Assembly (NCBI GenBank): GCA_963737225.1
Contig: CAVTSA010000013.1
Span: forward strand, 62,001-126,000
Direction of reading: 5' to 3'
Length of the DNA: 64,000 bases
Source of the DNA: CAVTSA01 sp963737225
GTDB taxonomy: Bacteria; Chloroflexota; Dormibacteria; Dormibacterales; Dormibacteraceae
How positions within the stretch are numbered: position 1 is the first letter of the stretch; each line of letters starts with the position of its first letter. The notes beneath the pieces are model-generated. The model had not been told where the DNA came from. It did not search any database and was given only the letters and a program-made list of their open reading frames with translations. Positions 36,457-44,474 of this stretch are shown here, piece by piece. The translations under genes and the position numbers were made by a program.

Positions 36457-37422
36457 ATGGACGGCCTGCTCGACGAGATATCCAACCTCGATCTGGGAGG
36501 GAGAGGTGCGGGAGCCCTCGCGGTAGCCGCGCGGACTCGCGCCGGTGGTTCGCCGCTGGCGTCGGGGGCGGACCTGTTCGCGCGGCTGACTCCGGGTTCC
36601 ACGGTGCTCCTCACCACCGGCCTCGCCCCGCGTCCCTGGGTCAGCACCGCACAGATCGAGAGTGACGGGCCGGCCGGTGCCATCGTGCTGGCTCGGGTCC
36701 TGGTCGAGGCACTGGGTCTGCGGGTGCTGCTGGTCGCCGAGCAGGACGTCCTGCCCCCGTTGGAGGAGCTGGCTGCGTGGTCCGGCGTGCCGCTGCGCCC
36801 AAGGGCCTTTCCGCTCCACCAACCCGCCGCGGCCGCCCGCGACCTTCTACGCGACGAGCGGCCGGCGGTCCTGGTCAGCATCGAGCGGCTGGGCCGCAAC
36901 GCTCAGGGCGTCTTCCACAACTCCCGCGGGCGCGACGTGGGGGAGGGCAAGGCCGCGCTCGACACCCTGTTCGAGCTGGCGGCGGCCGAACGCATTCCGA
37001 CCCTGGGCGTCGGCGACGGAGGCAACGAGATCGGGATGGGATCGATCCCGGATACAGTTCGGGAGGCGGTCCCCTTCGCCCGGCAATGCACCTGCGGCTG
37101 CGGAGGCGGCATCGCGGCGGTCACCCCGACCAGCGTGCTGCTCACGGGCGGGACCTCCAACTGGGCGGCCTACGCGCTGGCGGACCTGCTCGCCCGGCGC
37201 ACGGCCCGCGACGATCTGATCCACACCGGAGACGACGAGGAGCGACTCCTTCTCTTCGGGGTCGAGCTCGGGCTCGTCAACGGGATGCGCGGGACCGTGG
37301 ACCCCGATGTGGACGCGATCCCACTCTCGATCCATCGTGCGATCGCCGACCTCCTCGCCCGAGCGGCCTTGCTCACGACGTCGCCAGCGCGCCCGGAGGA
37401 ACCTGCCCGCGAAGCTGGATGA
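36457..37422 (+). CDS. D-glutamate cyclase-like protein (DUF4392)
   Basis: 321 residues. LTPGSTVLLTTGLAPRPW, SDGPAGAIVLARVL, VSIERLGRNAQGVFHNSRG and GVGDGGNEIGMGSI are hallmarks of the DUF4392/C14orf159-type D-glutamate cyclase domain, which turns D-glutamate into 5-oxo-D-proline. ATG 36457 is taken as start; a GTG at 36421 is in frame. The 3' end overlaps the prsW gene on the other strand by 50 bases. Confidence 0.8.
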   Translation: MDGLLDEISNLDLGGRGAGALAVAARTRAGGSPLASGADLFARLTPGSTVLLTTGLAPRPWVSTAQIESDGPAGAIVLARVLVEALGLRVLLVAEQDVLPPLEELAAWSGVPLRPRAFPLHQPAAAARDLLRDERPAVLVSIERLGRNAQGVFHNSRGRDVGEGKAALDTLFELAAAERIPTLGVGDGGNEIGMGSIPDTVREAVPFARQCTCGCGGGIAAVTPTSVLLTGGTSNWAAYALADLLARRTARDDLIHTGDDEERLLLFGVELGLVNGMRGTVDPDVDAIPLSIHRAIADLLARAALLTTSPARPEEPAREAG

Positions 37423-38746
37423 CGCGCCGGCGGAGCAGGTCCTCCGCCTCCAGCGGCGTCTCGATCACCTTGCGCTCGCGGTGCCACTGCTCGAGCGCGA
37501 GATCCAGCTGGGCGTTGCGCAGCCGGCTCACCGCCAGCCACCCGCCCGGCCCGTGGTGGAGGAAGGCGCGCACGCGCTCCGAGAGACGCGACAGCGGCTG
37601 CCGCAGCAGACGGACCTCCTGGGGGCGGATCGCCCCCCTCCCGGAGGCTGCCTCCGACCGGAGGTGGAGGTCGATGGCGCGGCCCTCGGCGTTGAGGCCC
37701 ATCCCCAGCAGGACCAGCACGATCGCAGTCCAGACCGCGCCGCCCGCCACCTCACGGAGCAGGACCTGGATCAGGGTCTGGGCCGGGATGACGGCGATCC
37801 AGGAGTCGAAGACGAGGTGGGCCGCGATCCCGCTCAGCCAGCCGGCGGCGATGATGGGGAGCTTCTGCCAGAGCCTGGGGTACTGGCGCGCCAGCCCGAA
37901 ACCCGCTCCGGTGAGCGCGGTGTAGGTCGCGTGACCGGTGAAGAGATCGACCACCTGCCGTATGAACCACTGGATTCCGGCTCCGGCGATTCCAGGGCCG
38001 CCGGTCTGGGCGAGCTGCTGATAGGCGCTGACCATGTAGATGGTCGACTCCATGAAATTGAACCCGAGACCGACGATCGCGCCGTAGATGATGCCGTCGA
38101 CCAGGCCGTCGAACTCGTCGCGCATGAGCAGATAGAGGAAAAGCACTGCGAGGCCCTTCGCGATCTCCTCCATGAACCCGGCCGAGATCCCGTCCGAGAC
38201 GTTGGCCGCCGTGCCCGGCGGGATCGAGGCTCCGACCAGGAGATCCCAGATCACCTCGCCGATCAGAGCCAGGGTGGTGGCGACGATCGCGCCCCAGATG
38301 GCCGCGACCAGCACGACGCGCCACGGCTCCTTTTCGTAGCGATCGATGCGATGGACGACCCAGAGGCCGAACGCCGTGGTGGGAAGGCAGGCGGCAGCGC
38401 AGCCGAGGACCAGCGCGGGGGCGTCGCCGGTGAAGAGGAATGCGGACTCGGCGACCAGCACCCAGAGCACGAAGCCAAGGCCGAACAGCAGCCCGCCGCG
38501 TACCACGTCGCGACGCCGCTCCGCCCGGTGCTCGGCGAGGCCCCGGATCTCGAAGACGGTGCCGGCGACGAAACAGGCGATCGCGGGCACGCCGAACAGC
38601 AGGGTGGCCACCTGAACGCCCCGGATGACCTGTGACAGGATGGTTCCGGCCAGGATGACGACAACCACCAGAGCGGCGATCACGGCCGCCGCGGCGTGGC
38701 GTCGCGGGCGGAACCGGCCGGGGTTGGCGGCGACGACCGCGCTCAT
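37373..38746 (-). CDS. PrsW-type intramembrane metalloprotease
   Basis: 457 residues with about eight or nine membrane helices. The four active-site motifs are visible: FMEEIAKGL (EE-x-x-K), FNFMESTIY (F-x-x-x-E), GHATYTALTG and AAHLVFDSW (H-x-x-x-D). Such proteases act on sigma/anti-sigma pathways in Bacillus and elsewhere. The last ~110 residues are soluble and basic (RERKVIETPLEAEDLLRRR). Its ATG overlaps the stop of the small membrane protein upstream. Confidence 0.88.
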   Translation of the reverse strand: MSAVVAANPGRFRPRRHAAAAVIAALVVVVILAGTILSQVIRGVQVATLLFGVPAIACFVAGTVFEIRGLAEHRAERRRDVVRGGLLFGLGFVLWVLVAESAFLFTGDAPALVLGCAAACLPTTAFGLWVVHRIDRYEKEPWRVVLVAAIWGAIVATTLALIGEVIWDLLVGASIPPGTAANVSDGISAGFMEEIAKGLAVLFLYLLMRDEFDGLVDGIIYGAIVGLGFNFMESTIYMVSAYQQLAQTGGPGIAGAGIQWFIRQVVDLFTGHATYTALTGAGFGLARQYPRLWQKLPIIAAGWLSGIAAHLVFDSWIAVIPAQTLIQVLLREVAGGAVWTAIVLVLLGMGLNAEGRAIDLHLRSEAASGRGAIRPQEVRLLRQPLSRLSERVRAFLHHGPGGWLAVSRLRNAQLDLALEQWHRERKVIETPLEAEDLLRRRVIQLRGQVPPGALATS

Positions 38747-39255
38747 GCCCTTACGGTGACGTTCGTCCGCCCCAGGATCTGGACCGGGCGGCCGCCCGTA
38801 TAGCGCATCACGTCAAGGGTGTAGACACCGGCCGGAGCGTCGCTGCGGACCATCGGGACCAGGGAGGGGCCGCCGGTAGCCAGCTGCCCGGCGGTTTCCG
38901 GCTGGATACCGCCCCAGTCGACGCCGCTGTCGTCGTACCAGCGAGCCCCCACCTGGAGGCCGGCTGGGAGGGAGCCCCAGTCGACGCGCGCGGCGAACGC
39001 TTCGCCCGTGCGGAAGCTGGTCCGGGCGCCGGAGGTGGTGTGCCCGGTGCCGGGGTCGTAGCGGTAGACGCCTTCGATGTGGGCCGGCGCGTCGACATGC
39101 TCCCAGGGCGCCGTGCCCCGGATCAGCTGCCCGAAGGCCAGGAGGATGATGAAGAACGAGACCAGGCCGACCGCGAGGAGCAGCACGTAGGGTGCGGTCA
39201 GGCCATCCCGGGGAGCACCGCGTCGCGCGCCTCGCGCCCCCGACGGCTCTGCCAT
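38743..39255 (-). CDS. Hypothetical single-pass membrane protein, prsW neighbour
   Basis: 170 residues from ATG 39255. A short basic N-tail, one transmembrane helix (APYVLLLAVGLVSFFIILLAFG) and an outside domain of ~115 residues with ARWYDDSGVDWGG and YTLDVMRYTGGRPVQILGRTNVTV, possibly an immunoglobulin-like beta fold. The stop overlaps the prsW start, so the two probably work together; a PrsW substrate or partner is a reasonable guess. Family not recognised. Confidence 0.7.
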   Translation of the reverse strand: MAEPSGARGARRGAPRDGLTAPYVLLLAVGLVSFFIILLAFGQLIRGTAPWEHVDAPAHIEGVYRYDPGTGHTTSGARTSFRTGEAFAARVDWGSLPAGLQVGARWYDDSGVDWGGIQPETAGQLATGGPSLVPMVRSDAPAGVYTLDVMRYTGGRPVQILGRTNVTVRA

Positions 39256-39280
39256 CGCTGCACAGGGTAGCGTGGGGGAG

Positions 39281-39562
39281 ATGGGCGACGGCATGGCGGA
39301 CGACGTCCGGCTGGCGCACCGGCTGTCCAAAGGCCTGGGCGGCCCCGCGTCCCCGAGCCGGGACCACGCGCGCTCGCCCCGGCCCGCCGGCCCACAGCCG
39401 TGCACGGCCGGCGACGGGCTCATCGAGGCCGGCGAGGCCACGTTCTGGCTCGACGACCAGCCCTACCACGCGGCCTGCGGGCGGGCGGTGGAGCGAGGTC
39501 GGGAGGAGGCCGAGCTGGAGCGGCTGCGGAGGCGGCTTGCCCCACCCTCGGTGCCCGACTAA
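39281..39562 (+). CDS. Small protein with possible metal-binding C/H/C residues
   Basis: 93 residues starting at ATG 39281 (GGGGGAG just upstream); ATG 39293 also possible. The middle, QPCTAGDGLIEAGEATFWLDDQPYHAACGRAVERG, places Cys, His and Cys so that a zinc-ribbon-like site is possible, and the end is an acidic/basic helix. It is divergent from the membrane protein gene. Not recognised. Confidence 0.5.
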   Translation: MGDGMADDVRLAHRLSKGLGGPASPSRDHARSPRPAGPQPCTAGDGLIEAGEATFWLDDQPYHAACGRAVERGREEAELERLRRRLAPPSVPD

Positions 39563-39599
39563 CTTCCGTTTTCGCGTGAATCGGCATGCCGCGGAGCGG

Positions 39600-39795
39600 C
39601 ACCCGAGGGGATGAAAATGGGCTGACAGCGAGTGGCCCGCAACCGTGTTTGGTCGGCGGGAGACCGAGCGTGAATCTGGGCCGGTGAACTGATGGCACCC
39701 GCGATGGTGGCCCGATGGGGCGAGAACACGCAGAGGAAACTCTGTTCCGAGCAGTTCACCCGCTGACCCATTTCAGCCAGGGAGGGTGGTCGGTC
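39600..39795 (+). ncRNA. Candidate IS110 bridge RNA
   Basis: The leader upstream of the recombinase folds well by eye. GGTGAACTG (39683-39691) pairs perfectly with CAGTTCACC (39752-39760), enclosing 60 bases. Inside lies CAGAG-GAAA-CTCTG (39731-39744), a 5-bp stem with a GAAA tetraloop, and a GGCACC/GGTGGCC stem. A GGTC/GACC hairpin precedes it. IS110 elements encode such an RNA between the left end and the gene to guide target and donor recognition. The exact ends are not known. Confidence 0.6.
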
Positions 39796-41013
39796 ATGGA
39801 GGTGGTCGTCGAGCGCTGCTGCGGGCTGGACCTGCACAAGAAGACGGTGGTGGCCTGGCTGCGAACCCCGGAGGGGGAGCAGGTGCGCAGGTTCGGCACC
39901 ATGACCCGGGAGTTGCTGAGGCTGTTGGAGTGGCTGCAGCGGGAACGGGTGAGGGTGCTGGCGATGGAGAGCACGGGCAGCTACTGGAAGCCGGTCTACA
40001 ACCTGTTGGAAGGACAGGGGATGGAGTTGATGCTGGTCAACCCAGCGCATATGAAGGCGGTCCCTGGACGCAAGACCGACGTCAAGGATGCGCAATGGAT
40101 TGCTGACCTGCTGCGCCACGGGCTGCTCACCGCGAGTCGAGTTCCGGAGCGTCCGCAGCGAGAGCTGCAAGAGGCGATGCGCTACCGGCAGCGCCTGATC
40201 GAGGATCGTGCGGATGAGGTACGCCGGCTGCAGAAAGTCTTGGAGGGGGGAAACATCAAGCTCGGCGACGTGGCCACCGACGTGCTCGGCAAAAGCGGTC
40301 GCATGATGCTCGAGCAGCTGGCGTCGGGGGAGACGGATAGCGACCAGATGGCGGGGCTGGCACAGGGCAAGCTGCGAACCAAGCGTGCCTCTCTGAGCCT
40401 GGCGTTGGAGGGCTCGGTGGGTCCTCATCAGCGCTTCATGCTCAAGCGCTTGCTCGAGCACATCGAGTTCTTGGAGGGCGAGATCGACGCGGTGAGCCAG
40501 GAGATCGAGGCCCGCATGCGCCCTTTTGAGCCGGTCTTCGCCAGGCTCGAGCAGATCCCTGGCATCGGCAGACGCAACGCGCAACGGATCCTGGCCGAGA
40601 TCGGTCTTGACATGCGCTACTGGCGCAACGACAAGGCCTTCGCCTCCTGGGCCAAGCTCTGCCCCGGCAACAACGAATCGGCGGGCAAGCGACGATCGAG
40701 CTGGATCGGAGCCGGCAACCAGTTCCTGCGTGGCGCGCTGGTGGAAGCCGCGCAGGCAGCGGCACGGGCGAAGGACTCGTACTTCTCCGCCCTCTATCAC
40801 CGCCTCAAGGCCAAGCGGGGAGCCAAGCGCGCTCTGATCGCGGTCGCACACGCGATCCTGGTCACCATCTACCACCTGCTCAAGGACGGCACCTACTACC
40901 AGGACCTGGGTGCCGACCACTTCGATCGACGTGATCGCGAGGCCCTGGTCCGACGCAACGTCCGACGTCTCGAGCTTCTCGGCTACCACGTCAGCCTCAG
41001 CCCCGCTGCATGA
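39796..41013 (+). CDS. IS110 family transposase (DEDD recombinase)
   Basis: 405 residues from ATG 39796, with AGGGAGGG upstream. The N-terminal RuvC-like domain has CGLDLHKKTVVAWL (Asp), AMESTGSYW (Glu) and PGRKTDVKDAQW (two Asp); the C-terminal Tnp2 domain has IPGIGRRNAQRILAEIG and the serine region GNNESAGKRRSSW. It recombines DNA with a guide RNA. Complete and probably active. Confidence 0.95.
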   Translation: MEVVVERCCGLDLHKKTVVAWLRTPEGEQVRRFGTMTRELLRLLEWLQRERVRVLAMESTGSYWKPVYNLLEGQGMELMLVNPAHMKAVPGRKTDVKDAQWIADLLRHGLLTASRVPERPQRELQEAMRYRQRLIEDRADEVRRLQKVLEGGNIKLGDVATDVLGKSGRMMLEQLASGETDSDQMAGLAQGKLRTKRASLSLALEGSVGPHQRFMLKRLLEHIEFLEGEIDAVSQEIEARMRPFEPVFARLEQIPGIGRRNAQRILAEIGLDMRYWRNDKAFASWAKLCPGNNESAGKRRSSWIGAGNQFLRGALVEAAQAAARAKDSYFSALYHRLKAKRGAKRALIAVAHAILVTIYHLLKDGTYYQDLGADHFDRRDREALVRRNVRRLELLGYHVSLSPAA

Positions 41014-41045
41014 CTGCTGCATGACGCCACTCGGCGGGGCTTTTT
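40999..41045 (+). terminator. Rho-independent terminator at the IS110 gene end
   Basis: AGCCCCGC (40999-41006) pairs with GCGGGGCT (41034-41041), followed by TTTTT. The 5' arm lies in the last codons of the transposase gene. The 27-base loop contains a repeated CTGCATGA. Confidence 0.65.
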
Positions 41046-41070
41046 CAGAGAAACGGGAGTATCACCGGGT

Positions 41071-41156
41071 TGGTGCGGCGGAGAGGACTTGAACCTCCAC
41101 GGGGAAACCCCCACTAGCTCCTGAAACTAGCGCGTCTGCCATTCCGCCACCGCCGC
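41071..41156 (-). tRNA. tRNA-Leu (CAG)
   Basis: Reverse strand. Acceptor GCGGCGG pairs with CCGCCGC, followed by discriminator A and an encoded CCA. D-arm GTGGCGGAATGGCAGAC, anticodon stem CTAG/CTAG around loop TTCAGGA (anticodon CAG), a long variable arm (GGGGGTTTCCCC) and T-arm GGTTCAAGTCC. The long variable arm and G-rich start fit leucine. Confidence 0.96.
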
Positions 41157-41209
41157 ACGCGAGGCGATCACAGAGTATAGCGAGCCCGCCGCGGCACCCC
41201 GGCCGCGCC

Positions 41210-42835
41210 TCAGGGCGCCGGCGCCGCTACCGGAAGCGTCCTCAGCACCTTCTTGTCGAACTTGCCGGTCGCGCCCTTGGGGACCTCGTCGATGAAGACG
41301 ATGCGGTCCGGCAACCACCATTTCGGAACCCGCTCGGCAAGAAAAGCCCTGATGTCCTCGTCGGTGAGGGTGCCCTTGAACTCGTCCTTGGGGACCACGA
41401 ACGCGAGCGGCCGCTCCTGCCAGACCGGGTCTGGAACGCCGACCACCGCGGCCTCCAGCACCTGGGGATGCGCCATCATCTCCCCCTCCAGGTCCACGCT
41501 GCTGATCCACTCCCCGCCTGACTTGATCACGTCCTTGGTGCGGTCCACGATGCGGACGTACCCGTTCTGGTCGATCGTCGCCACGTCGCCGGTGTGCAGC
41601 CAGCCATCCGCGGTGAACTTGGAAGGGTCGGTGTTCTGGTAGTACTGCGACGCGATCCAGGGTCCACGAAGCTCGATCTCGCCCCAGGTCTCGCCATCCC
41701 ACGGCACTTCCTCACCGGTCACCGAGTCGGTCAGCCGGATCTCGACGCCGGGCACCGCGATGCCCTGGCTGTAGGCCGCGCTCTTCGCTTCCTCAGGGCT
41801 CAGCCAGCTGCGGATCGCGCGCATGGTGCCGATCGGCGAGGACTCGGTCATGCCCCAGGCGTGGTACACGGTGATCCCTTCCTCGGCCATCCGGTCGATG
41901 AGGGCGGGAGAGGCGGTCGACCCGCCGACCACCGCCGACTTGACACCCTCGAGACGGGTGCCGGTCTGCTCCAGGTGGCGGAGCAGGGCGATGAACACCG
42001 TGGGCACGCCCGCCAGCCGCGTGACCTTCTCGGCCTGCACCATCTCGACCAGGGCGACCGGGTCTCCGGCCCAGCGGTCGGGGAGGGCGAGATTGGCGCC
42101 GACCATCCCGCAGGCGTAGGGCAGTCCCCAGGCGTTGGCGTGAAACATGGGAACGACGGCCAGCACGCAGTCCTGCTCGGTGAGCCCCAGTCCTTCGCCC
42201 AGGATGCACGCGAACGAGTGCAGCAGCTGGGAGCGATGTGAATAGACGACTCCCTTGGGGTTGCCGGTGGTGCCCGACGTGTAGCACATGGCGGCCGCCT
42301 GGCGTTCGTCCAGGACCGGCCACGCGTACTCGGACCGCTCGGCACCGATCAGCTCGTCGTAGTCGACCAGGTTCTGGAAGGGATGTTCGGGGAGAGGCCC
42401 GCCGCCCTCGTTCATGACCACGATCGATTGCAGGGAAGACGGCAGCCGATCGTGGATCCTGCCCAGCACCGGGAGCAGGGTGGCGTCGACGAACAGCGCC
42501 GAGTCCTCCGCCTCCCCGATGATGAAGGAGAGCTGGTCGGGGAAGATGCGGGGGTTGAGCGTGTGGAGGACGCGTCCCGAGCAGGGGACGCCGTAGTAGA
42601 GCTCCAGGTGGCGGTGGTTGTTCCAGCCCAGCGTCGCCACCCGGTCGCCGCCTTTGAGGCCGAGGCGATCGAGTGCGCCGGCGACGCGGGCCGCGCCCGC
42701 GAGCATGTCGCCGTAGGTGTATCGGTGGATGCCGCCCGCGACCTTGCTGGCGACGATCTTGCGCCGGAAGAACTTGTCGATCCGCCACATCACGTGCTGT
42801 GTCGTGAGCGGGAAATCCATCATCTCGCCTTGCAT
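41210..42835 (-). CDS. Fatty-acid CoA ligase (AMP-binding family)
   Basis: 541 residues from ATG 42835, with GGAGG 8 bases upstream. AMP motifs: MCYTSGTTGNPKGVVYSHR, YHAWGMTESSP, GWLHTGDVATIDQNGYVRIVDRTKDVIKSGGEWIS and the catalytic lysine near the end in PKGATGKFDKKVLR. It activates a medium- or long-chain fatty acid as acyl-CoA. Chain length cannot be read. It stands alone between the tRNA and a divergent PHP gene. Confidence 0.92.
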   Translation of the reverse strand: MQGEMMDFPLTTQHVMWRIDKFFRRKIVASKVAGGIHRYTYGDMLAGAARVAGALDRLGLKGGDRVATLGWNNHRHLELYYGVPCSGRVLHTLNPRIFPDQLSFIIGEAEDSALFVDATLLPVLGRIHDRLPSSLQSIVVMNEGGGPLPEHPFQNLVDYDELIGAERSEYAWPVLDERQAAAMCYTSGTTGNPKGVVYSHRSQLLHSFACILGEGLGLTEQDCVLAVVPMFHANAWGLPYACGMVGANLALPDRWAGDPVALVEMVQAEKVTRLAGVPTVFIALLRHLEQTGTRLEGVKSAVVGGSTASPALIDRMAEEGITVYHAWGMTESSPIGTMRAIRSWLSPEEAKSAAYSQGIAVPGVEIRLTDSVTGEEVPWDGETWGEIELRGPWIASQYYQNTDPSKFTADGWLHTGDVATIDQNGYVRIVDRTKDVIKSGGEWISSVDLEGEMMAHPQVLEAAVVGVPDPVWQERPLAFVVPKDEFKGTLTDEDIRAFLAERVPKWWLPDRIVFIDEVPKGATGKFDKKVLRTLPVAAPAP

Positions 42836-42975
42836 GGATAAACCTCCGCTGGAAACCATGCACGGTTCCAGGGCAATTGGCAAGGGACTTGTCCGTTCCG
42901 AACCGTCCCGACTGACGGTCAGTCATTGTCTGTGTGATGAATCGGGGGGACCACGTGCGCCGTAGGATGGGACGG

Positions 42976-43698
42976 ATGCCCCAAAGCGGCGTGGCGGACT
43001 TGCACTGCCATACGAATTTCAGCGATGGCTGGCCGTCCCCCGAAGCCGTGATCGACCGAGTGCGGTGGGACGGGCACCTGAACACGATTGCGATCACCGA
43101 TCACGACACCATCCAGGGCGCGCTGGTCGCCCGCGAGTACGCCGCCAGCCTGCCCGACCCACCGTTCGTCATCGTCGGCGAGGAGGTCTCGTCCCGCGAC
43201 GGCCACATCATCGGCCTTTTCCTCCGCAACCACGTACCGGCGGGCATGCCGGCCGAGGTCACGGTGGCGGCGATCCACGAACAGGGCGGGATCGCGATCG
43301 CTCCCCACCCCTGCTGGCGCGTGGAGCGGCCAGGGAACGTGGAGGGGAAGGTCCACGGGGTGGGCTGGATCACCGCCCGCGTCCGGTTCGACGCCATCGA
43401 GGTCGAGAATGCGACCCCCGGCATGTACCTCTACAACCAGATGGCGCACCGCATGCAGGAGGAGCTCGCACTGCCACAGGTCGGCAACTCGGACGCCCAT
43501 ATCCTGGACGCGATCGGGCGTGCCTACACGCTCTATCCCGGGCATGGCGAGGCGGACTTGCGCGCCGCGATCTCGAGCGGCACCACGATCGCCGCCCGGC
43601 TGCGGTACCAGCCGCGGGGCCTCGCCCTCTACGTGGCGTACACGCTGCACCGCCAGGCGGTGAAGCGAGCCGCCCGGGTGGGCGCGGCCGAGCGCTGA
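42976..43698 (+). CDS. PHP-domain metal-dependent phosphoesterase (paralogue)
   Basis: 240 residues from ATG 42976. VADLHCHTNFSDGWPSPE, AITDHDTIQG, VGEEVSSRDGHIIGLFL, IAPHPCWR and VGNSDAHI mirror the protein at 34.4 kb closely, including the long insertion after HPxW. Earlier in-frame starts at 42934/42937 are possible. Its duplication with the 34-kb copy is clear, the substrate is not. Confidence 0.88.
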   Translation: MPQSGVADLHCHTNFSDGWPSPEAVIDRVRWDGHLNTIAITDHDTIQGALVAREYAASLPDPPFVIVGEEVSSRDGHIIGLFLRNHVPAGMPAEVTVAAIHEQGGIAIAPHPCWRVERPGNVEGKVHGVGWITARVRFDAIEVENATPGMYLYNQMAHRMQEELALPQVGNSDAHILDAIGRAYTLYPGHGEADLRAAISSGTTIAARLRYQPRGLALYVAYTLHRQAVKRAARVGAAER

Positions 43699-43719
43699 AC
43701 CGGAGTGCCTGCCCGCCGG

Positions 43720-44385
43720 TCAGCCGGGGGCCAGGCCCAGCGCTTCCGGCACCCGGCGGGGACCGTTGACCACGGTGGCACGCGGGTCGGGATGGTGGTC
43801 GACGGGCGGCCGCGCCAGCCACACGGCCTGCCGGAAGCCGGCGGCAAGGGCGCCGTCGACGTCGTTGCTCAGGTCGTCGCCGACCATGGCCGCATCGTGG
43901 GGATCGACGCCGAGCGCCCCCACGACCTGTCGGAAGGCACGCGGGTCCGGCTTGTGGATTCCGATCTCCTCGGTCACCACGACCAGGTCGACGAGCTCGG
44001 CCAGGCCGTGCTTCTCGATCTTGAGGCGCTGGGGGTCGATGGTCCCGTTGGTCAGAATCGCGGTCCGCAGACCAGCGGCATGCACCTCCCGCAGGAGGCG
44101 TCGCGCGCCGATCCGGAACTCACAGTCGAAGGCGACCGCTCGCCAGGCCCGATCGGCCGCCACCGCCGCGTCGCCTTCCAGGCCGACCGCCAGCCAGCGG
44201 CCGTGGCGCAGCTCCTGACTGGTGATCTCGCCCTGCACGTAGCGGCGCCACCAGCCGTCACCCACCGCACGCCAGCGCAGGGGGTGGATGCCGAGCTCCC
44301 GCAAGATGCGGTTCGCCCGGATGCGGGCGCGGGTCGCCGCGAGCAGCGTGTCGTCCAGGTCGAAGACCACCGCGTGAAGGGACAC
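43720..44385 (-). CDS. HAD-superfamily hydrolase
   Basis: 221 residues from GTG 44385. Nucleophile motif VVFDLDDTLL, motif II AILTNGTID, motif III Lys in GIHKPDPRAF and motif IV VGDDLSNDVDGALAAGF. Typical phosphatase of the YjjG/phosphoglycolate-phosphatase branch; substrate unknown. It is divergent from the FGGY kinase. Confidence 0.88.
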   Translation of the reverse strand: MSLHAVVFDLDDTLLAATRARIRANRILRELGIHPLRWRAVGDGWWRRYVQGEITSQELRHGRWLAVGLEGDAAVAADRAWRAVAFDCEFRIGARRLLREVHAAGLRTAILTNGTIDPQRLKIEKHGLAELVDLVVVTEEIGIHKPDPRAFRQVVGALGVDPHDAAMVGDDLSNDVDGALAAGFRQAVWLARPPVDHHPDPRATVVNGPRRVPEALGLAPG

Positions 44386-44474
44386 CCCGCGCGAGTCTAG
44401 ATATCCCACGAGCGCCAGCCTGACCGATGGCGGCAGTGCGGTCGGAGGATGATCGTCACTGTGGTAGTGCGGCG

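Larger units (their letters stand above)
39600..41060 (+). mobile_element. IS110-family insertion sequence (limits approximate)
   Basis: Comprises a ~200-base non-coding leader with strong secondary structure, the DEDD recombinase gene and a terminator-like end. IS110 elements have no terminal inverted repeats or target duplications, so the ends cannot be fixed from one copy. The left end lies near a palindrome (TTTCGCGTGAAT at 39570) and the right end stops just short of the tRNA-Leu gene. Confidence 0.8.
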
